Assembly (NCBI GenBank): GCA_937951625.1
Contig: CALFBP010000036.1
Location: 1 to 55,120 of the forward strand
DNA length: 55,120 bases
From: an uncultured Thermoguttaceae bacterium
GTDB lineage: Bacteria; Planctomycetota; Planctomycetia; Pirellulales; Thermoguttaceae
Direction of reading: 5' to 3'
Shown here: positions 1-9,557 of the stretch, one piece after another
Layout: every line of letters begins with the position of its first letter
Numbering within the stretch: the first letter of the stretch is position 1
Made by a program: the position numbers and the translations under genes
Notes under the pieces: generated by a model
The model's database searches: none
What the model was told of the DNA's origin: nothing
Seen by the model: the letters and a program-made list of their open reading frames with translations, nothing else

Positions 1-1
1 G

Positions 2-2293
2 GAGCGCCGGGTGGCCCGCTTGCGCCGGCTGCGGCAAGCCGTAGGCGGCCTGGAGGTCCCCCGAGGTCAACCGTATCGACTGGAGATCACGGAGCGGGGC
101 CAGTTGGACAACGTGGCGCTGCGGCCCATGGCTCGACAAACGCCAGGCCCCGGGCAGATCGAAATCAAGGTGCGGGCCAGCGGGCTCAATTTCCGCGACG
201 TGTTGAATGTGTTGAATCTCTACCCTGGCGATCCGGGGCCGTTAGGCGGCGAATGCGCGGGCGAGATCGTCGCCGTGGGGCCGGGCGTGGAACATTTACG
301 GCCCGGCGACGAAGTGTTGGCCTTGGCCCCCGCGAGTTTCGCCAGCTATGCCACCACGTTGGCCGAATTCGCCGCGTTGAAACCGAACGGCCTGAGCTTC
401 GAACAGGCCGCCACCATTCCTATCTGTTTCCTGACCGCGCACCTTGCTTTGCGACGGCTGGGCAACATGCGACCGGGGGAGCGGGTGCTGATCCATGCGG
501 CCTCCGGTGGCGTCGGCCTCGCCGCGATCCAAATGGCGCGACGTGCCGGCGCAGAAATCTTCGCCACGGCGGGCAGTCCGAAGAAACGGGAATACCTCAA
601 GTCGCTGGGCATCGAGCACGTCATGGATTCCCGGTCCACCGACTTCGCCCGGCAGATTCTGGAAGTCACGGGCGGTGAGGGGATCGATTTGGTGCTCAAT
701 TCCTTGACCGGGGAGTCGATCGCCGCGAGCCTTTCGGTCCTCCGGCCCGGCGGACGGTTTTTGGAATTGGGCAAAACGGACCTCTGGGACCAGTCACGAG
801 TCGATGCGTTCCGTCCGGGCATTGTGTTCCACGCCATTGCCCTCGACCGGATGATGGCCGAGGAGCCGCAGACGGTAGGTCAGTTGATGCAAGAAGTGAT
901 GGCCGAGTTCACCGCCGGAAATTTGGAGCCATTGCCGCTGCGGAGTTTCCCCATGCCTCGCGTGGTCGAGGCCCTACGGCACATGGCCCGGGCCGAACAC
1001 GTCGGCAAAGTGGTGATCCAGGCCGTGGAAACCGCCGATGCTGGCGACGCCGGCCTGACGCTCCGTGCGGATGGAAGCTATCTCGTGACGGGAGGGCTTG
1101 GGGGGCTGGGGCTGAAATTGGCCCGGTGGCTCGTCGACCGGGGCGCCAAATGCCTCGTGCTCACCAGCAGGTCCGCTCCTTCCGAGGATGCCCGACAGAT
1201 CGTGGCGGAACTGGAAAGGTCGGGAGCCAAGATTGCGGTGCGGGCGTGCGATGTCAGCAAGCCTGAAGAGCTTGCCAAGGTGCTTGCCGATCTCCGGGGC
1301 GCCTTCCCACCGTTGCGCGGCGTGTTTCACCTCGCGGGCGTGTTGGACGACGGCGTGCTTCGGGAGCAGAACCGCGAACGCTTCGATCGCGTCATGGCTG
1401 CCAAGGTCCTTGGGGCCTGGAACCTGCACACGTTGACTCGGGACCAGCCGCTCGATTGGTTCGTCTTGTTTTCCTCGGCGGCGTCTCTCTTGGGCTCGCC
1501 GGGACAAGGAAATTACGCCGCGGCCAACGCCTTCCTCGACGCCTTGGCAGCCTGGCGGCGATGGCAGGGTCAGCCCGCGCTAGCCATCCAATGGGGCTCT
1601 TGGGCCGAAGTGGGCATGGCGGCCAGGCTCAAGGATGCCGAGGGGCGGCGTTGGTCGGCAACCGGTTGGGGCTGGATCGATCCCGCCCAAGGATTGCGTA
1701 CCATGGAGCAGTTGCTGCTCGAGGGCCGGGTGCTAGCGGGGGTTCTGCCCGTCGATTGGCCCAAGTTCTTCGAGCGGATCCCGGCCGGCAGCGAGCCGCC
1801 TTGGCTCCTGGAGATGGCCAAAGCGTCGCGCACCGAGGAAGCACAAGGCGGTTCGCCTGCCCTCTTGCAGACGCTCAAAAACGCCACAGCGTCCGAACGC
1901 CTCGACCTCGCCTTGGCCCAGGTGCGGCAGGCGGCTGCCCAAGTGTTGGCCATGGGCGATGGAGAACTGCCCGATCCCCGTCGTCCCCTGAATGAATTGG
2001 GTTTCGATTCGCTCACCGGCGTCGAGTTTTGCAACCGACTCGGACGGTCCATCGGCGAACATTTGAATCCGACGGTCCTCTTCGATCATCCCACCCTGGA
2101 AAGCTTGGCTGCTCACTTGGTCCGCGACATCCTCCGCTTGGAGACCGCCGTTGAACCAAGCCCGCGGCTAGATGCTTCAGACAGCGATGGCGATCAGGCC
2201 CGCGAGCAGGCCGTGGCCGAGGTCGAGTCCATGACCGAAGCGGAGATGGAGGCCTTGGTCGAGGCCCAGTTGGAAAAGCTGGGAAAACAGTAG
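2..2293 (+). CDS. Type I polyketide synthase, C-terminal part (ER-KR-ACP), 5' partial
   Basis: The frame is open to the left edge, so the GTG at 11 is probably internal and the KS/AT/DH part lies outside the window. Three domains are visible. An MDR-type enoyl reductase (about nt 70-1010) carries the NADPH-binding run ASGGVGLAA and a Tyr in NLYPG. A ketoreductase (about 1078-1620) has the Rossmann motif TGGLGGLG, an LDD motif (usually a B-type, D-hydroxy outcome) and a catalytic Ser/Tyr/Asn set in FSSAAS and GNYAAANAF. An ACP (about 1890-2130) has its phosphopantetheine Ser at 2009-2011 in LGFDSL. The ACP is followed by an acidic helical tail (EMEALVEAQLEKL) of the kind that acts as a docking segment to the next synthase. 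Together, ER and KR imply that this module makes a fully reduced unit if the missing DH is active. It lies 171 nt upstream of the hybrid PKS-NRPS, its likely acceptor. Family is certain; product unknown. Confidence 0.9.
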   Translation, partial: ERRVARLRRLRQAVGGLEVPRGQPYRLEITERGQLDNVALRPMARQTPGPGQIEIKVRASGLNFRDVLNVLNLYPGDPGPLGGECAGEIVAVGPGVEHLRPGDEVLALAPASFASYATTLAEFAALKPNGLSFEQAATIPICFLTAHLALRRLGNMRPGERVLIHAASGGVGLAAIQMARRAGAEIFATAGSPKKREYLKSLGIEHVMDSRSTDFARQILEVTGGEGIDLVLNSLTGESIAASLSVLRPGGRFLELGKTDLWDQSRVDAFRPGIVFHAIALDRMMAEEPQTVGQLMQEVMAEFTAGNLEPLPLRSFPMPRVVEALRHMARAEHVGKVVIQAVETADAGDAGLTLRADGSYLVTGGLGGLGLKLARWLVDRGAKCLVLTSRSAPSEDARQIVAELERSGAKIAVRACDVSKPEELAKVLADLRGAFPPLRGVFHLAGVLDDGVLREQNRERFDRVMAAKVLGAWNLHTLTRDQPLDWFVLFSSAASLLGSPGQGNYAAANAFLDALAAWRRWQGQPALAIQWGSWAEVGMAARLKDAEGRRWSATGWGWIDPAQGLRTMEQLLLEGRVLAGVLPVDWPKFFERIPAGSEPPWLLEMAKASRTEEAQGGSPALLQTLKNATASERLDLALAQVRQAAAQVLAMGDGELPDPRRPLNELGFDSLTGVEFCNRLGRSIGEHLNPTVLFDHPTLESLAAHLVRDILRLETAVEPSPRLDASDSDGDQAREQAVAEVESMTEAEMEALVEAQLEKLGKQ

Positions 2294-2334
2294 GGGCGGA
2301 CGCCGGAGCGATCGTTCCATGGCAGCTAGCGGAT

Positions 2335-2452
2335 CTCGCATGGGTGACACGGACACGAAACGAGTGCCTTGTAGAACAGCCAGCCCAAAGTGGGGCGTGC
2401 AGCCGAGGGCGATTGATGTTTGCCCATGGCAGACGGGTGGGCTTCGCAACCA
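2335..2452 (+). repeat. Possible interspersed non-coding repeat between the PKS genes
   Basis: The spacer between the two synthase genes contains CATGGG at its left (about 2339) and CCCATGG at its right (about 2423), around a GC-rich core. From memory, the core resembles short dispersed elements in planctomycete genomes, but no second full copy was seen here. If it is such an element, the in-frame TTG (2420) and ATG (2426) at its right edge are part of the repeat and not the true start of the next gene. Low confidence: this rests on partial inverted ends and recollection. Confidence 0.25.
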
Positions 2453-2464
2453 GGGAGGGATGCT

Positions 2465-5400
2465 TTGGTAGATTCGGTTTCCGAACGCCTGGAGCGGATG
2501 AGTCCCTTGCAGCGGGCCGTGTTCGCATTGAAGGAGACGCAGGCCCGACTGGACGCGATCGAACGGCGGCAGAACGAGCCGATCGCGATCGTGGGGATGG
2601 CGTGCCGGTTTCCCGGCGGGGCCAACGATCCCGAGTCCTTTTGGCAATTGATGTGCAACGGCGTCGAAGCGATCCGAGAAATCCCCGCGGACCGCTGGGA
2701 CGTCGATGCCTATTTCGATCCCGATCCCACGGCGCCCGGCAAAATGAACACCCGCTGGGGCGGATTCCTCGAACGGATCGACGAGTTCGACAATCATTTC
2801 TTCGGCATCTCCGATCAAGAGGCGGCGCGGATCGATCCTCAACAGCGGATGCTCTTGGAGCTTGCCTGGGAATCGCTGGAGGACGCGGGCCTGCCCCCGC
2901 GGAGCCTTCGCGGCACGCGGACCGGCGTGTTCGTCGGTATTTCGGCGAGCGATTACGCCGTGTTGATGTGTGTCGACGGTCGGCAGACCGATGGTTATGC
3001 GGCGGCCGGCACGTCGCTGTGTCTGGCGGCCAACCGTATTTCGTTCGCCTTCGATTGGCATGGCCCCAGCATGGCGATCGATACCGCCTGCTCCTCGTCG
3101 TTGGTGGCCATCCACCTGGCGTGCCAGAACATCCGCCACGGCGAATGCGACATGGCCTTGGCTGGCGGGGCCAATGTGTTGCTCTCGCCCGCCGGGACGG
3201 TCAATTTGACCAAGGCCGGCATCTCGTCGCCGGACGGCAAGGTCCGCTCCTTCGACGCCGCGGCCGCCGGCTATGTCCGCAGCGAGGGCGCTGGGATCGT
3301 CGTTTTGAAACCCCTCTCCGCGGCCTTGAAGAACAGGGATCGCATTCGGGCCGTGATCCTCGCCAGCGCGGTCAATCAGAACGGCACGAGCAACGGCCAA
3401 ACGGCCCCGAGCCGATCCGCTCAGGAACGCGTGCTCCGCGAGGCCTATGCCCGAGCCAAGGTGTCGCCTGGCCAGATCCAATTCGTCGAGACGCAAGGCA
3501 CCGCCACGCGCCTGGGAGACGCGATCGAGGCGATGGCCTTGGGCACGGTGCTGGGTGAAGGCCGTGATCCTGGCTCGCGGTGCGTGATCGGGGCGGTGAA
3601 GACGAATCTCGGCCACTTGGAAGCGGCGGCGGGCGTGGCCGGGATCATCAAGACCGCCCTCGCCTTGGAACACCGTCAAATCCCACCCAATTTGCACTTC
3701 AACACCCCCAACCCGGACATTCCCTTTGATCGCTTGCCGCTCCGCGTGCCGCGAGCCTTGGAGCCTTGGCCACGTGGGAAGGACCCGCGATTGGCGGGGG
3801 TGAGTGCTTTCGGCTTTGGCGGCAGCAACGCCCACGTCGTACTCCAAGAGGCCCCGGAAGAAGAGCTTTCGGTCGAGTCGGACCACGGCCCGAGCCTTTT
3901 GCTCCTCCCGCTTTCGGCCCGCACGGAAAAAGCCCTCGGCGACCTGGCCGTGGCGTATCGGGAACTGTTGCGGGGCAATCCCCCGCGGTGGCGCGACCTC
4001 TGCTATACCGCGGCCTGCCGACGCGACCATCACGACTGCCGCATCGCCATCCTCGCCTACTCGTGCGATCAAGCGGCGAAACTGCTGGCCGAGCTTGTCG
4101 AGCGTCAAACGGCGGGGGGGCTTGAAGGCGTCGCCACAGAACCGTGGATGCTTCCACCGCCCGGCTCGGTAGGAGCAGCAGAGCCAAGGACCGCCGGGCC
4201 GGGGGTGGCGGTGGGGCGTCGGCCCTACGGCCGTGATCTGAAGGTCGCCTTTGTTTTTGGCCATACGCCCTCGGGAGGGCCGGACCTCGTCAAACGACAA
4301 CTCGACGTGGCCGCTTGGTGGCGAAGCCTCGGAGTGGTCCCAGAGATCGTGCTAGGCTGGGGCGTGGGCGAATTGGCCGCCGCCAGCGTGGCGGGCATCT
4401 TGAGTGCGGATGAAGCGATGCAGCTTGCCGCTGATCCTTCGGTCGCCGAAGCTCTTGACCCTGCTTCCCGTACTGCGGCATTGCCTTTCGTATCCTCCGT
4501 GGACGGAAAACTGCACCGCGGCAACGACCTACCCAACGCGCACTGGCGGCGAGCGCTGGAGTCGCACGACGGCTGGAACGCCGCTATGGCTGTCCTCCGT
4601 GATCGCCGTATGGACTGCTGCATGCAAATCGGTCCAGGCCAACGGGAAATCGACGTTTCTGGTTGGACCAATGCCGAGGGGCGAGGCGTTGAGGTGCTGG
4701 CAACGTCGGCCCGTGGCGCGGACGTGGACGCGCTTTGGACGCTGGGTCGCCTCTATGCCTTGGGAGCGGACATCCGTTGGGAACATGTGGCGCCGTCGGA
4801 TGGTCGCTGTGTTCGCCTACCGACTTATCCGTGGCAGCGTCGGCGGTTGTGGGCCGTGCATCGCGACGCCCTGGCTCATGCGCGTTTGCCGAATAGGCCC
4901 GGGGCCGAGGGCCTATCAAACCAAGGCCAGGCTGCATCGGGTAAGCGAAGTGAGGCGGGCAACATCGAGGCCCACCAGCCCGCCGTCCGCCCCCGACCTG
5001 ATTTGATCGTCCCCTACGTCGCCCCGCGCAATCAGGTCGAATCGGAAATTGCCCAGGCATGGATGAGCGTCTTGCGGCTGGACCGGGTGGGCATCCACGA
5101 CAATTTCTTCGAGCTGGGCGGCGACTCGCTCCAGGTGGCGATCCTGCTCAATCGGCTTCGGGAACGGTTGGGAGTGGCCATCCCAGTGCGGGAAGTGTAT
5201 GAAACGCCCACGATCGCCCGGCTGGCGGAGTGCATCGGGTCAAGGGACATGGCGGTCCGCGATGGCGAGACGATTCCCCGCGTGCCGCGCGACGGCCTGT
5301 TGCTGCCGTCGCTGACTCAAGAAGCCCTGTGGTTCCTCGACCAGTTGGAGCGGGATCGGCCGACCTACACGATCTACTCGCCGATCCGCATTCGAGGTCC

Positions 5401-8400
5401 TTTGGACGTGGCCTTGGCCGAGCGGGCGTTGAACGAGATCGCGCGGCGGCACGAGGTGTTGCGGACCACGTTTCCCGAGATCGACGGACGTCCCGTGGCG
5501 AGGATCGCCCCGCCGGAGTTTCGCCCCTTGCCTGTCGTGGATTTGAGCCATTTGCCAGAGGCCGAGCGGCGCGAGGCGCTTCACCGCGGAATCAGTGAGG
5601 AAATGGACCGGCCGGTTGACCTCCAACGGGGCCCCTTGATTCGCATCACGCTCTTCCGCTTGGGGAACGAAGACCACGTGGCGGTCCTCAGCACGCACCA
5701 CATCATTTACGACGGCTGGTCGATGGCGGTGTTGCTGCGGGAACTGACCGCGCTGTATGGGGCCTACCTGACGGGCCAACCTTCGCCATTGTCGGAGTTG
5801 CCCATCCAATACGCCGATTTCGCGGCCTGGCAGCGGAACCAGCTCCGCGGCGAACGGTTGGAATCGTTGCGGGCGTATTGGCGTAACCAGTTGTCTGGCG
5901 TGGCGCCGCTGGCCCTCCCCACCGACCACCCCCGTCCCGCTGTCCGCTCCACGCGCGGAGCCGTCCACACCGCGCATCTTTCGGAAGCAACGGCCAAGGC
6001 CGTGGCGGAGTTTTGCCGTCGCGAGGGGGTGACGCCGTTCATGGCCTTCTTGGCCGTGCTGGAGGTCCTCTTGCACCGATGGAGTGGTCAGGACGATTTC
6101 GCCGTGGGCACGCCGGTGGCCAATCGCACTCGGCCGGAAACCGAGGCCTTGATCGGCTATTTCGTCAATGTGTTGGTCCTGCGCGGCGATCTCTCCGGTT
6201 CGCCCACGTTCCGCGAGTTACTAGCGCGGGTCCGGCAGACGACGCTGGCGGCTTACGAGCATCAGGAGATGACGCTGGATCAAGTGGTCGAGGCGGTCAA
6301 TCCGCCCCGCGACCTCGGCCGTCATCCTTTGTTCCAGGTCATGTTCGCCCTGCAAAACTTCGAGTTGGCGGCGACTGAGCAATTCGGCCTGACGCTTTCT
6401 CCCCTCGAAGACGGCCCGGTGGCGAGGCTTTCCTTCTTCGACCTGACGCTGGAATTGTGGCCCGCGGGCTCTACGTATCGGGCCGACTGGTATTTCGCCA
6501 CGGACCTGTTCACGGCTGCGACCATCGAGCGCATGGCCGCGCAGTTCGAGAACCTGGCGGCGATGGCGGTCGCCCAGCCCGATCGTTCAATCGACGAGTT
6601 GCCTTTAATTGATGAGGCCGAACGCCATCGCCTGCTGGTCGAGTGGAACCAAACGGCCAGGCAGTACCCGCAAGAACAATGCATCCACGAATTGTTCGAG
6701 GAGAAAGCAACCGCGGTGCCGGACGCCTTGGCCGTGGTGCTCGGCGATGACCGTTGGACGTATCGAGAGCTTAACGAACGTGCGAATCAACTTGCCTGGC
6801 TTCTGCGGGCCGAGGGAGTCGGTCCGGAGGTACGCGTGGGGATTTGCCTGCCCCGTTCGCCCGAGTTGTGGATGGCGGTGTGGGGGGTGCTCAAGGCGGG
6901 CGGGGCCTACGTCCCCTTGGATCCCACCCATAGCCGGGACGCGACTGAGCGATCGGCCTATATCCTTCGCGAATCGGGCGTCGCGCGGATCGTGACTTGC
7001 CAATCCGTGGTTGCGTCGCTCGACCCGGGCGGCGTTCCCACCATCGTGCTCGATGGCGAGGCAGCCGCCCGGCTCCGCGTCCAATCCACGGAGAATCCGC
7101 CCAAGACAGCGTCGGCAGAAAACCTGGCCTACATCCTGTACACCTCAGGCTCGACCGGGCGGCCCAAGGGCGTGATGGTCACGCATCGGAACCTGGTCAA
7201 CGCCTACTACGGGTGGCAGGACGCCTACGGCCTCGGGGGCGCAGCGGCCCCGGACCACGAACGGCCGCGTTCGCACCTCCAAATGGCCAGCTTCGCCTTC
7301 GACGTGTTCGTTGGCGACACGGTGCGGGCCCTTTGCTCGGGCGGAAAATTGGTCATCTGTCCTCAGGAAATGCTGCTCGATCCGGAACGGCTGATCGAAC
7401 TGATGCGCCGCGAGGAAGTGGACATCGCCGAATTCGTCCCTGTCGTCTTTCGCGAACTGATCCAGTATGCGGAACAGCACAACGAGTCGTTGGACTTCTT
7501 TCGCCTGGCGATCGTCGGCTCCGATGCCTGGTACGCCGCGGACCACCGCCGGGCACGCGCCGTCTTGGGACCGAAACCACGGCTCGTGAATTCCTATGGA
7601 TTGACCGAGACCACGATCGACAGCACGTATTTCGAGGGCGACGCGGAGGGGCTGCCCGACACGGCGATGGTGCCCATCGGTCGCCCGTTTCCCAATGTCC
7701 GGCTGTATATCCTCGATGCCCGAATGCAGCCGGTGCCGGTGGGAGTGCCCGGCGAGCTGTACATCGGCGGCGATGGCGTCTCCCGGGGCTATGTGAATCC
7801 AGAGGCCAACGCCGGGCGATTCGTGGTTGACCCCTTCGTCGGCAAGGGGGCGAAGCTGTTTCGTACCGGGGATCGGGCCCGCTGGCGAGCCGACGGACAG
7901 GTGGAGTTCCTAGGCCGGGCCGACGATCAGATCAAGATTCGGGGATTACGGATAGAACCGGGCGAGATCGAGCAGTGCCTGCGCGAGCACCCCAAGATCG
8001 CCGAGGCCGCGGTCGTGGTGCGCAATCGGGCGGCGGGAGATGCCCGGCTGGTGGCTTATGTGGTCGGTAACGACGGCCCCCCTCCCGACGTCGTCGAAAC
8101 CCGGCGGTTCCTTGGCCAACGACTGCCCGACTACATGATCCCCTCGGCCGTCGTCGCGCTGGAGGCTATGCCGTTGACCAACAGCGGGAAGATCGACCGT
8201 CGGGCCTTGCCAGAACCCGATTGGGAGCGCTCGTCGCTCTGCGGCGCATACGTGCCGCCCCGTAACGAACTCGAAGAAAAACTGGCGGCGATCTGGCGCG
8301 ACGTTTTGAATGTCCAGCAGGTAGGCGTGGAAGATAACTTTTTCGACTTGGGCGGAAGCTCGCTCTTGGCGCTTCGCTTGGCATCTCGGGTGCGGACCGA

Positions 8401-9418
8401 GTTGGGGGTGGATTTACCGCTAGTTGCCTTGTTTACCTCGCCGACCGTGGCCGGACTGGCAGCCGTGATTCAGGATTTGCCTACATCGACCGATCGCGTG
8501 GCCGAGGCACCGCCGGTCGATCCCCTGCGGTGGCTGGACGCCTTCGTATTACACGGCTACGGCGAGGCCGACGCCATGGCGGCCCTGCGGTCTTCCAACC
8601 CCGTGCAAGGTCCAGGTCGATCGCTGGTGCCCCTTCGGACCGAGGGGACTGAGCAATCTTTGTTCTGTGTTCACGGGCTGGGCGGGCACGTGGCCTGTTT
8701 CCTGCCGCTGGCGCGGGCACTTCCGCAGGGGCGACCCGTGTACGGATTTCAGGCGCTGGGGCTTGACCCCGACGAACAGCCGCACGAAACGATCGAGGCC
8801 ATGGCCACGCAGTACGTGAGCGAGATGCGGGAAATCCAGCCCCAGGGGCCATACGTGGTGTGCGGATGGTCCTTGGGCGGAGTGATTGCCTTGGAAATGG
8901 CCCAGCAGCTCGCCACCCAAGGGCAAACTGCGGCCTTAGTGGCCATGCTCGATTCGTATCTCTCGACAAAAGAGGTCGAGAGCCTCGATTGGGACGAAAG
9001 CTCGGTGCTCCGCTGGATCGCCCCGCACCTAGGTTTGGAGCTAGCGGACTTGAAGCGGCTGTCGCTCGACGAGCAATGGGAACGAATCGCGGAAGAGGCG
9101 AACGTGGCTCAAGGGATTGGGGTGGCGGAAATTCGGCGGCTGGCCGCGGTCTGCCGGACCCAACTCGCGGCGGCCAGCCGATATCGCCCCAAACCTTACG
9201 CGGGTCGGGTGGTGCTGTTCCGCGCTGGCCGGGCCAGCGGTGTGTGGGACGGTCGATGGCGGTCGCTCTGCCCGGCCTTGGAGATCGAGCACGTCCCGGG
9301 CGACCACTACAGCATCCTTCGGCGGCCCGACGTGGAAACGCTCGCCGAACGCTTGGATCGTTACCTCCGCACCGCGATGGAGATGCGGATCGCGTCCCAC
9401 GGAAATGCCACACGGTAG
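2465..9418 (+). CDS. Hybrid PKS-NRPS: KS(H-to-Q)-degenerate AT-carrier-C-A-PCP-TE
   Basis: The TTG at 2465 is preferred because GGGAGG (2453-2458) sits 6 nt upstream and the protein then opens with the usual PKS helix; in-frame ATG 2426 and TTG 2420 are alternatives. Domains by nucleotide: KS 2580-3860 (nucleophile Cys 3089-3091 in DTACSS; HGTGT is replaced by QGTAT at 3494; second His kept in NLGHLEAAAG); a shortened AT-like region 4230-4850 whose GHSxGE motif is GWGVGE (4355-4372); a carrier protein with Ser 5126-5128; a condensation domain with HHIIYDG (5696-5716); an adenylation domain about 6680-8230 with YTSGSTGRPKG and NSGKIDR; PCP Ser 8360-8362; thioesterase with GWSLGG Ser 8870-8872, Asp near 8951 and His near 9305. 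The A-domain pocket reads DVGEIGSID plus the invariant Lys, the code recalled for L-ornithine. Predicted role: load Orn, acylate it with the upstream polyketide, and release or cyclise it. Domain order is certain; substrate is inferred. Confidence 0.95.
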   Translation: MVDSVSERLERMSPLQRAVFALKETQARLDAIERRQNEPIAIVGMACRFPGGANDPESFWQLMCNGVEAIREIPADRWDVDAYFDPDPTAPGKMNTRWGGFLERIDEFDNHFFGISDQEAARIDPQQRMLLELAWESLEDAGLPPRSLRGTRTGVFVGISASDYAVLMCVDGRQTDGYAAAGTSLCLAANRISFAFDWHGPSMAIDTACSSSLVAIHLACQNIRHGECDMALAGGANVLLSPAGTVNLTKAGISSPDGKVRSFDAAAAGYVRSEGAGIVVLKPLSAALKNRDRIRAVILASAVNQNGTSNGQTAPSRSAQERVLREAYARAKVSPGQIQFVETQGTATRLGDAIEAMALGTVLGEGRDPGSRCVIGAVKTNLGHLEAAAGVAGIIKTALALEHRQIPPNLHFNTPNPDIPFDRLPLRVPRALEPWPRGKDPRLAGVSAFGFGGSNAHVVLQEAPEEELSVESDHGPSLLLLPLSARTEKALGDLAVAYRELLRGNPPRWRDLCYTAACRRDHHDCRIAILAYSCDQAAKLLAELVERQTAGGLEGVATEPWMLPPPGSVGAAEPRTAGPGVAVGRRPYGRDLKVAFVFGHTPSGGPDLVKRQLDVAAWWRSLGVVPEIVLGWGVGELAAASVAGILSADEAMQLAADPSVAEALDPASRTAALPFVSSVDGKLHRGNDLPNAHWRRALESHDGWNAAMAVLRDRRMDCCMQIGPGQREIDVSGWTNAEGRGVEVLATSARGADVDALWTLGRLYALGADIRWEHVAPSDGRCVRLPTYPWQRRRLWAVHRDALAHARLPNRPGAEGLSNQGQAASGKRSEAGNIEAHQPAVRPRPDLIVPYVAPRNQVESEIAQAWMSVLRLDRVGIHDNFFELGGDSLQVAILLNRLRERLGVAIPVREVYETPTIARLAECIGSRDMAVRDGETIPRVPRDGLLLPSLTQEALWFLDQLERDRPTYTIYSPIRIRGPLDVALAERALNEIARRHEVLRTTFPEIDGRPVARIAPPEFRPLPVVDLSHLPEAERREALHRGISEEMDRPVDLQRGPLIRITLFRLGNEDHVAVLSTHHIIYDGWSMAVLLRELTALYGAYLTGQPSPLSELPIQYADFAAWQRNQLRGERLESLRAYWRNQLSGVAPLALPTDHPRPAVRSTRGAVHTAHLSEATAKAVAEFCRREGVTPFMAFLAVLEVLLHRWSGQDDFAVGTPVANRTRPETEALIGYFVNVLVLRGDLSGSPTFRELLARVRQTTLAAYEHQEMTLDQVVEAVNPPRDLGRHPLFQVMFALQNFELAATEQFGLTLSPLEDGPVARLSFFDLTLELWPAGSTYRADWYFATDLFTAATIERMAAQFENLAAMAVAQPDRSIDELPLIDEAERHRLLVEWNQTARQYPQEQCIHELFEEKATAVPDALAVVLGDDRWTYRELNERANQLAWLLRAEGVGPEVRVGICLPRSPELWMAVWGVLKAGGAYVPLDPTHSRDATERSAYILRESGVARIVTCQSVVASLDPGGVPTIVLDGEAAARLRVQSTENPPKTASAENLAYILYTSGSTGRPKGVMVTHRNLVNAYYGWQDAYGLGGAAAPDHERPRSHLQMASFAFDVFVGDTVRALCSGGKLVICPQEMLLDPERLIELMRREEVDIAEFVPVVFRELIQYAEQHNESLDFFRLAIVGSDAWYAADHRRARAVLGPKPRLVNSYGLTETTIDSTYFEGDAEGLPDTAMVPIGRPFPNVRLYILDARMQPVPVGVPGELYIGGDGVSRGYVNPEANAGRFVVDPFVGKGAKLFRTGDRARWRADGQVEFLGRADDQIKIRGLRIEPGEIEQCLREHPKIAEAAVVVRNRAAGDARLVAYVVGNDGPPPDVVETRRFLGQRLPDYMIPSAVVALEAMPLTNSGKIDRRALPEPDWERSSLCGAYVPPRNELEEKLAAIWRDVLNVQQVGVEDNFFDLGGSSLLALRLASRVRTELGVDLPLVALFTSPTVAGLAAVIQDLPTSTDRVAEAPPVDPLRWLDAFVLHGYGEADAMAALRSSNPVQGPGRSLVPLRTEGTEQSLFCVHGLGGHVACFLPLARALPQGRPVYGFQALGLDPDEQPHETIEAMATQYVSEMREIQPQGPYVVCGWSLGGVIALEMAQQLATQGQTAALVAMLDSYLSTKEVESLDWDESSVLRWIAPHLGLELADLKRLSLDEQWERIAEEANVAQGIGVAEIRRLAAVCRTQLAAASRYRPKPYAGRVVLFRAGRASGVWDGRWRSLCPALEIEHVPGDHYSILRRPDVETLAERLDRYLRTAMEMRIASHGNATR

Positions 9419-9557
9419 GCACGGCTGCTCGAGGTTTTGCGAAAATCGTTTCGGAAAACGCCGTCCACGACAGTGGAGGCGACGGGAACAAGGACGGCTT
9501 TTCCAGTCCAAACCACGGCCAACGGAGGGCATCGGGAATTGAACACACGGTGACTTG

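Noticed and set aside
2177-4300. 707-codon open frame on the - strand
   Set aside because: It runs antisense through the PKS/KS region, where + strand domain motifs are continuous. High GC content opens antisense frames; there is no recognisable domain.
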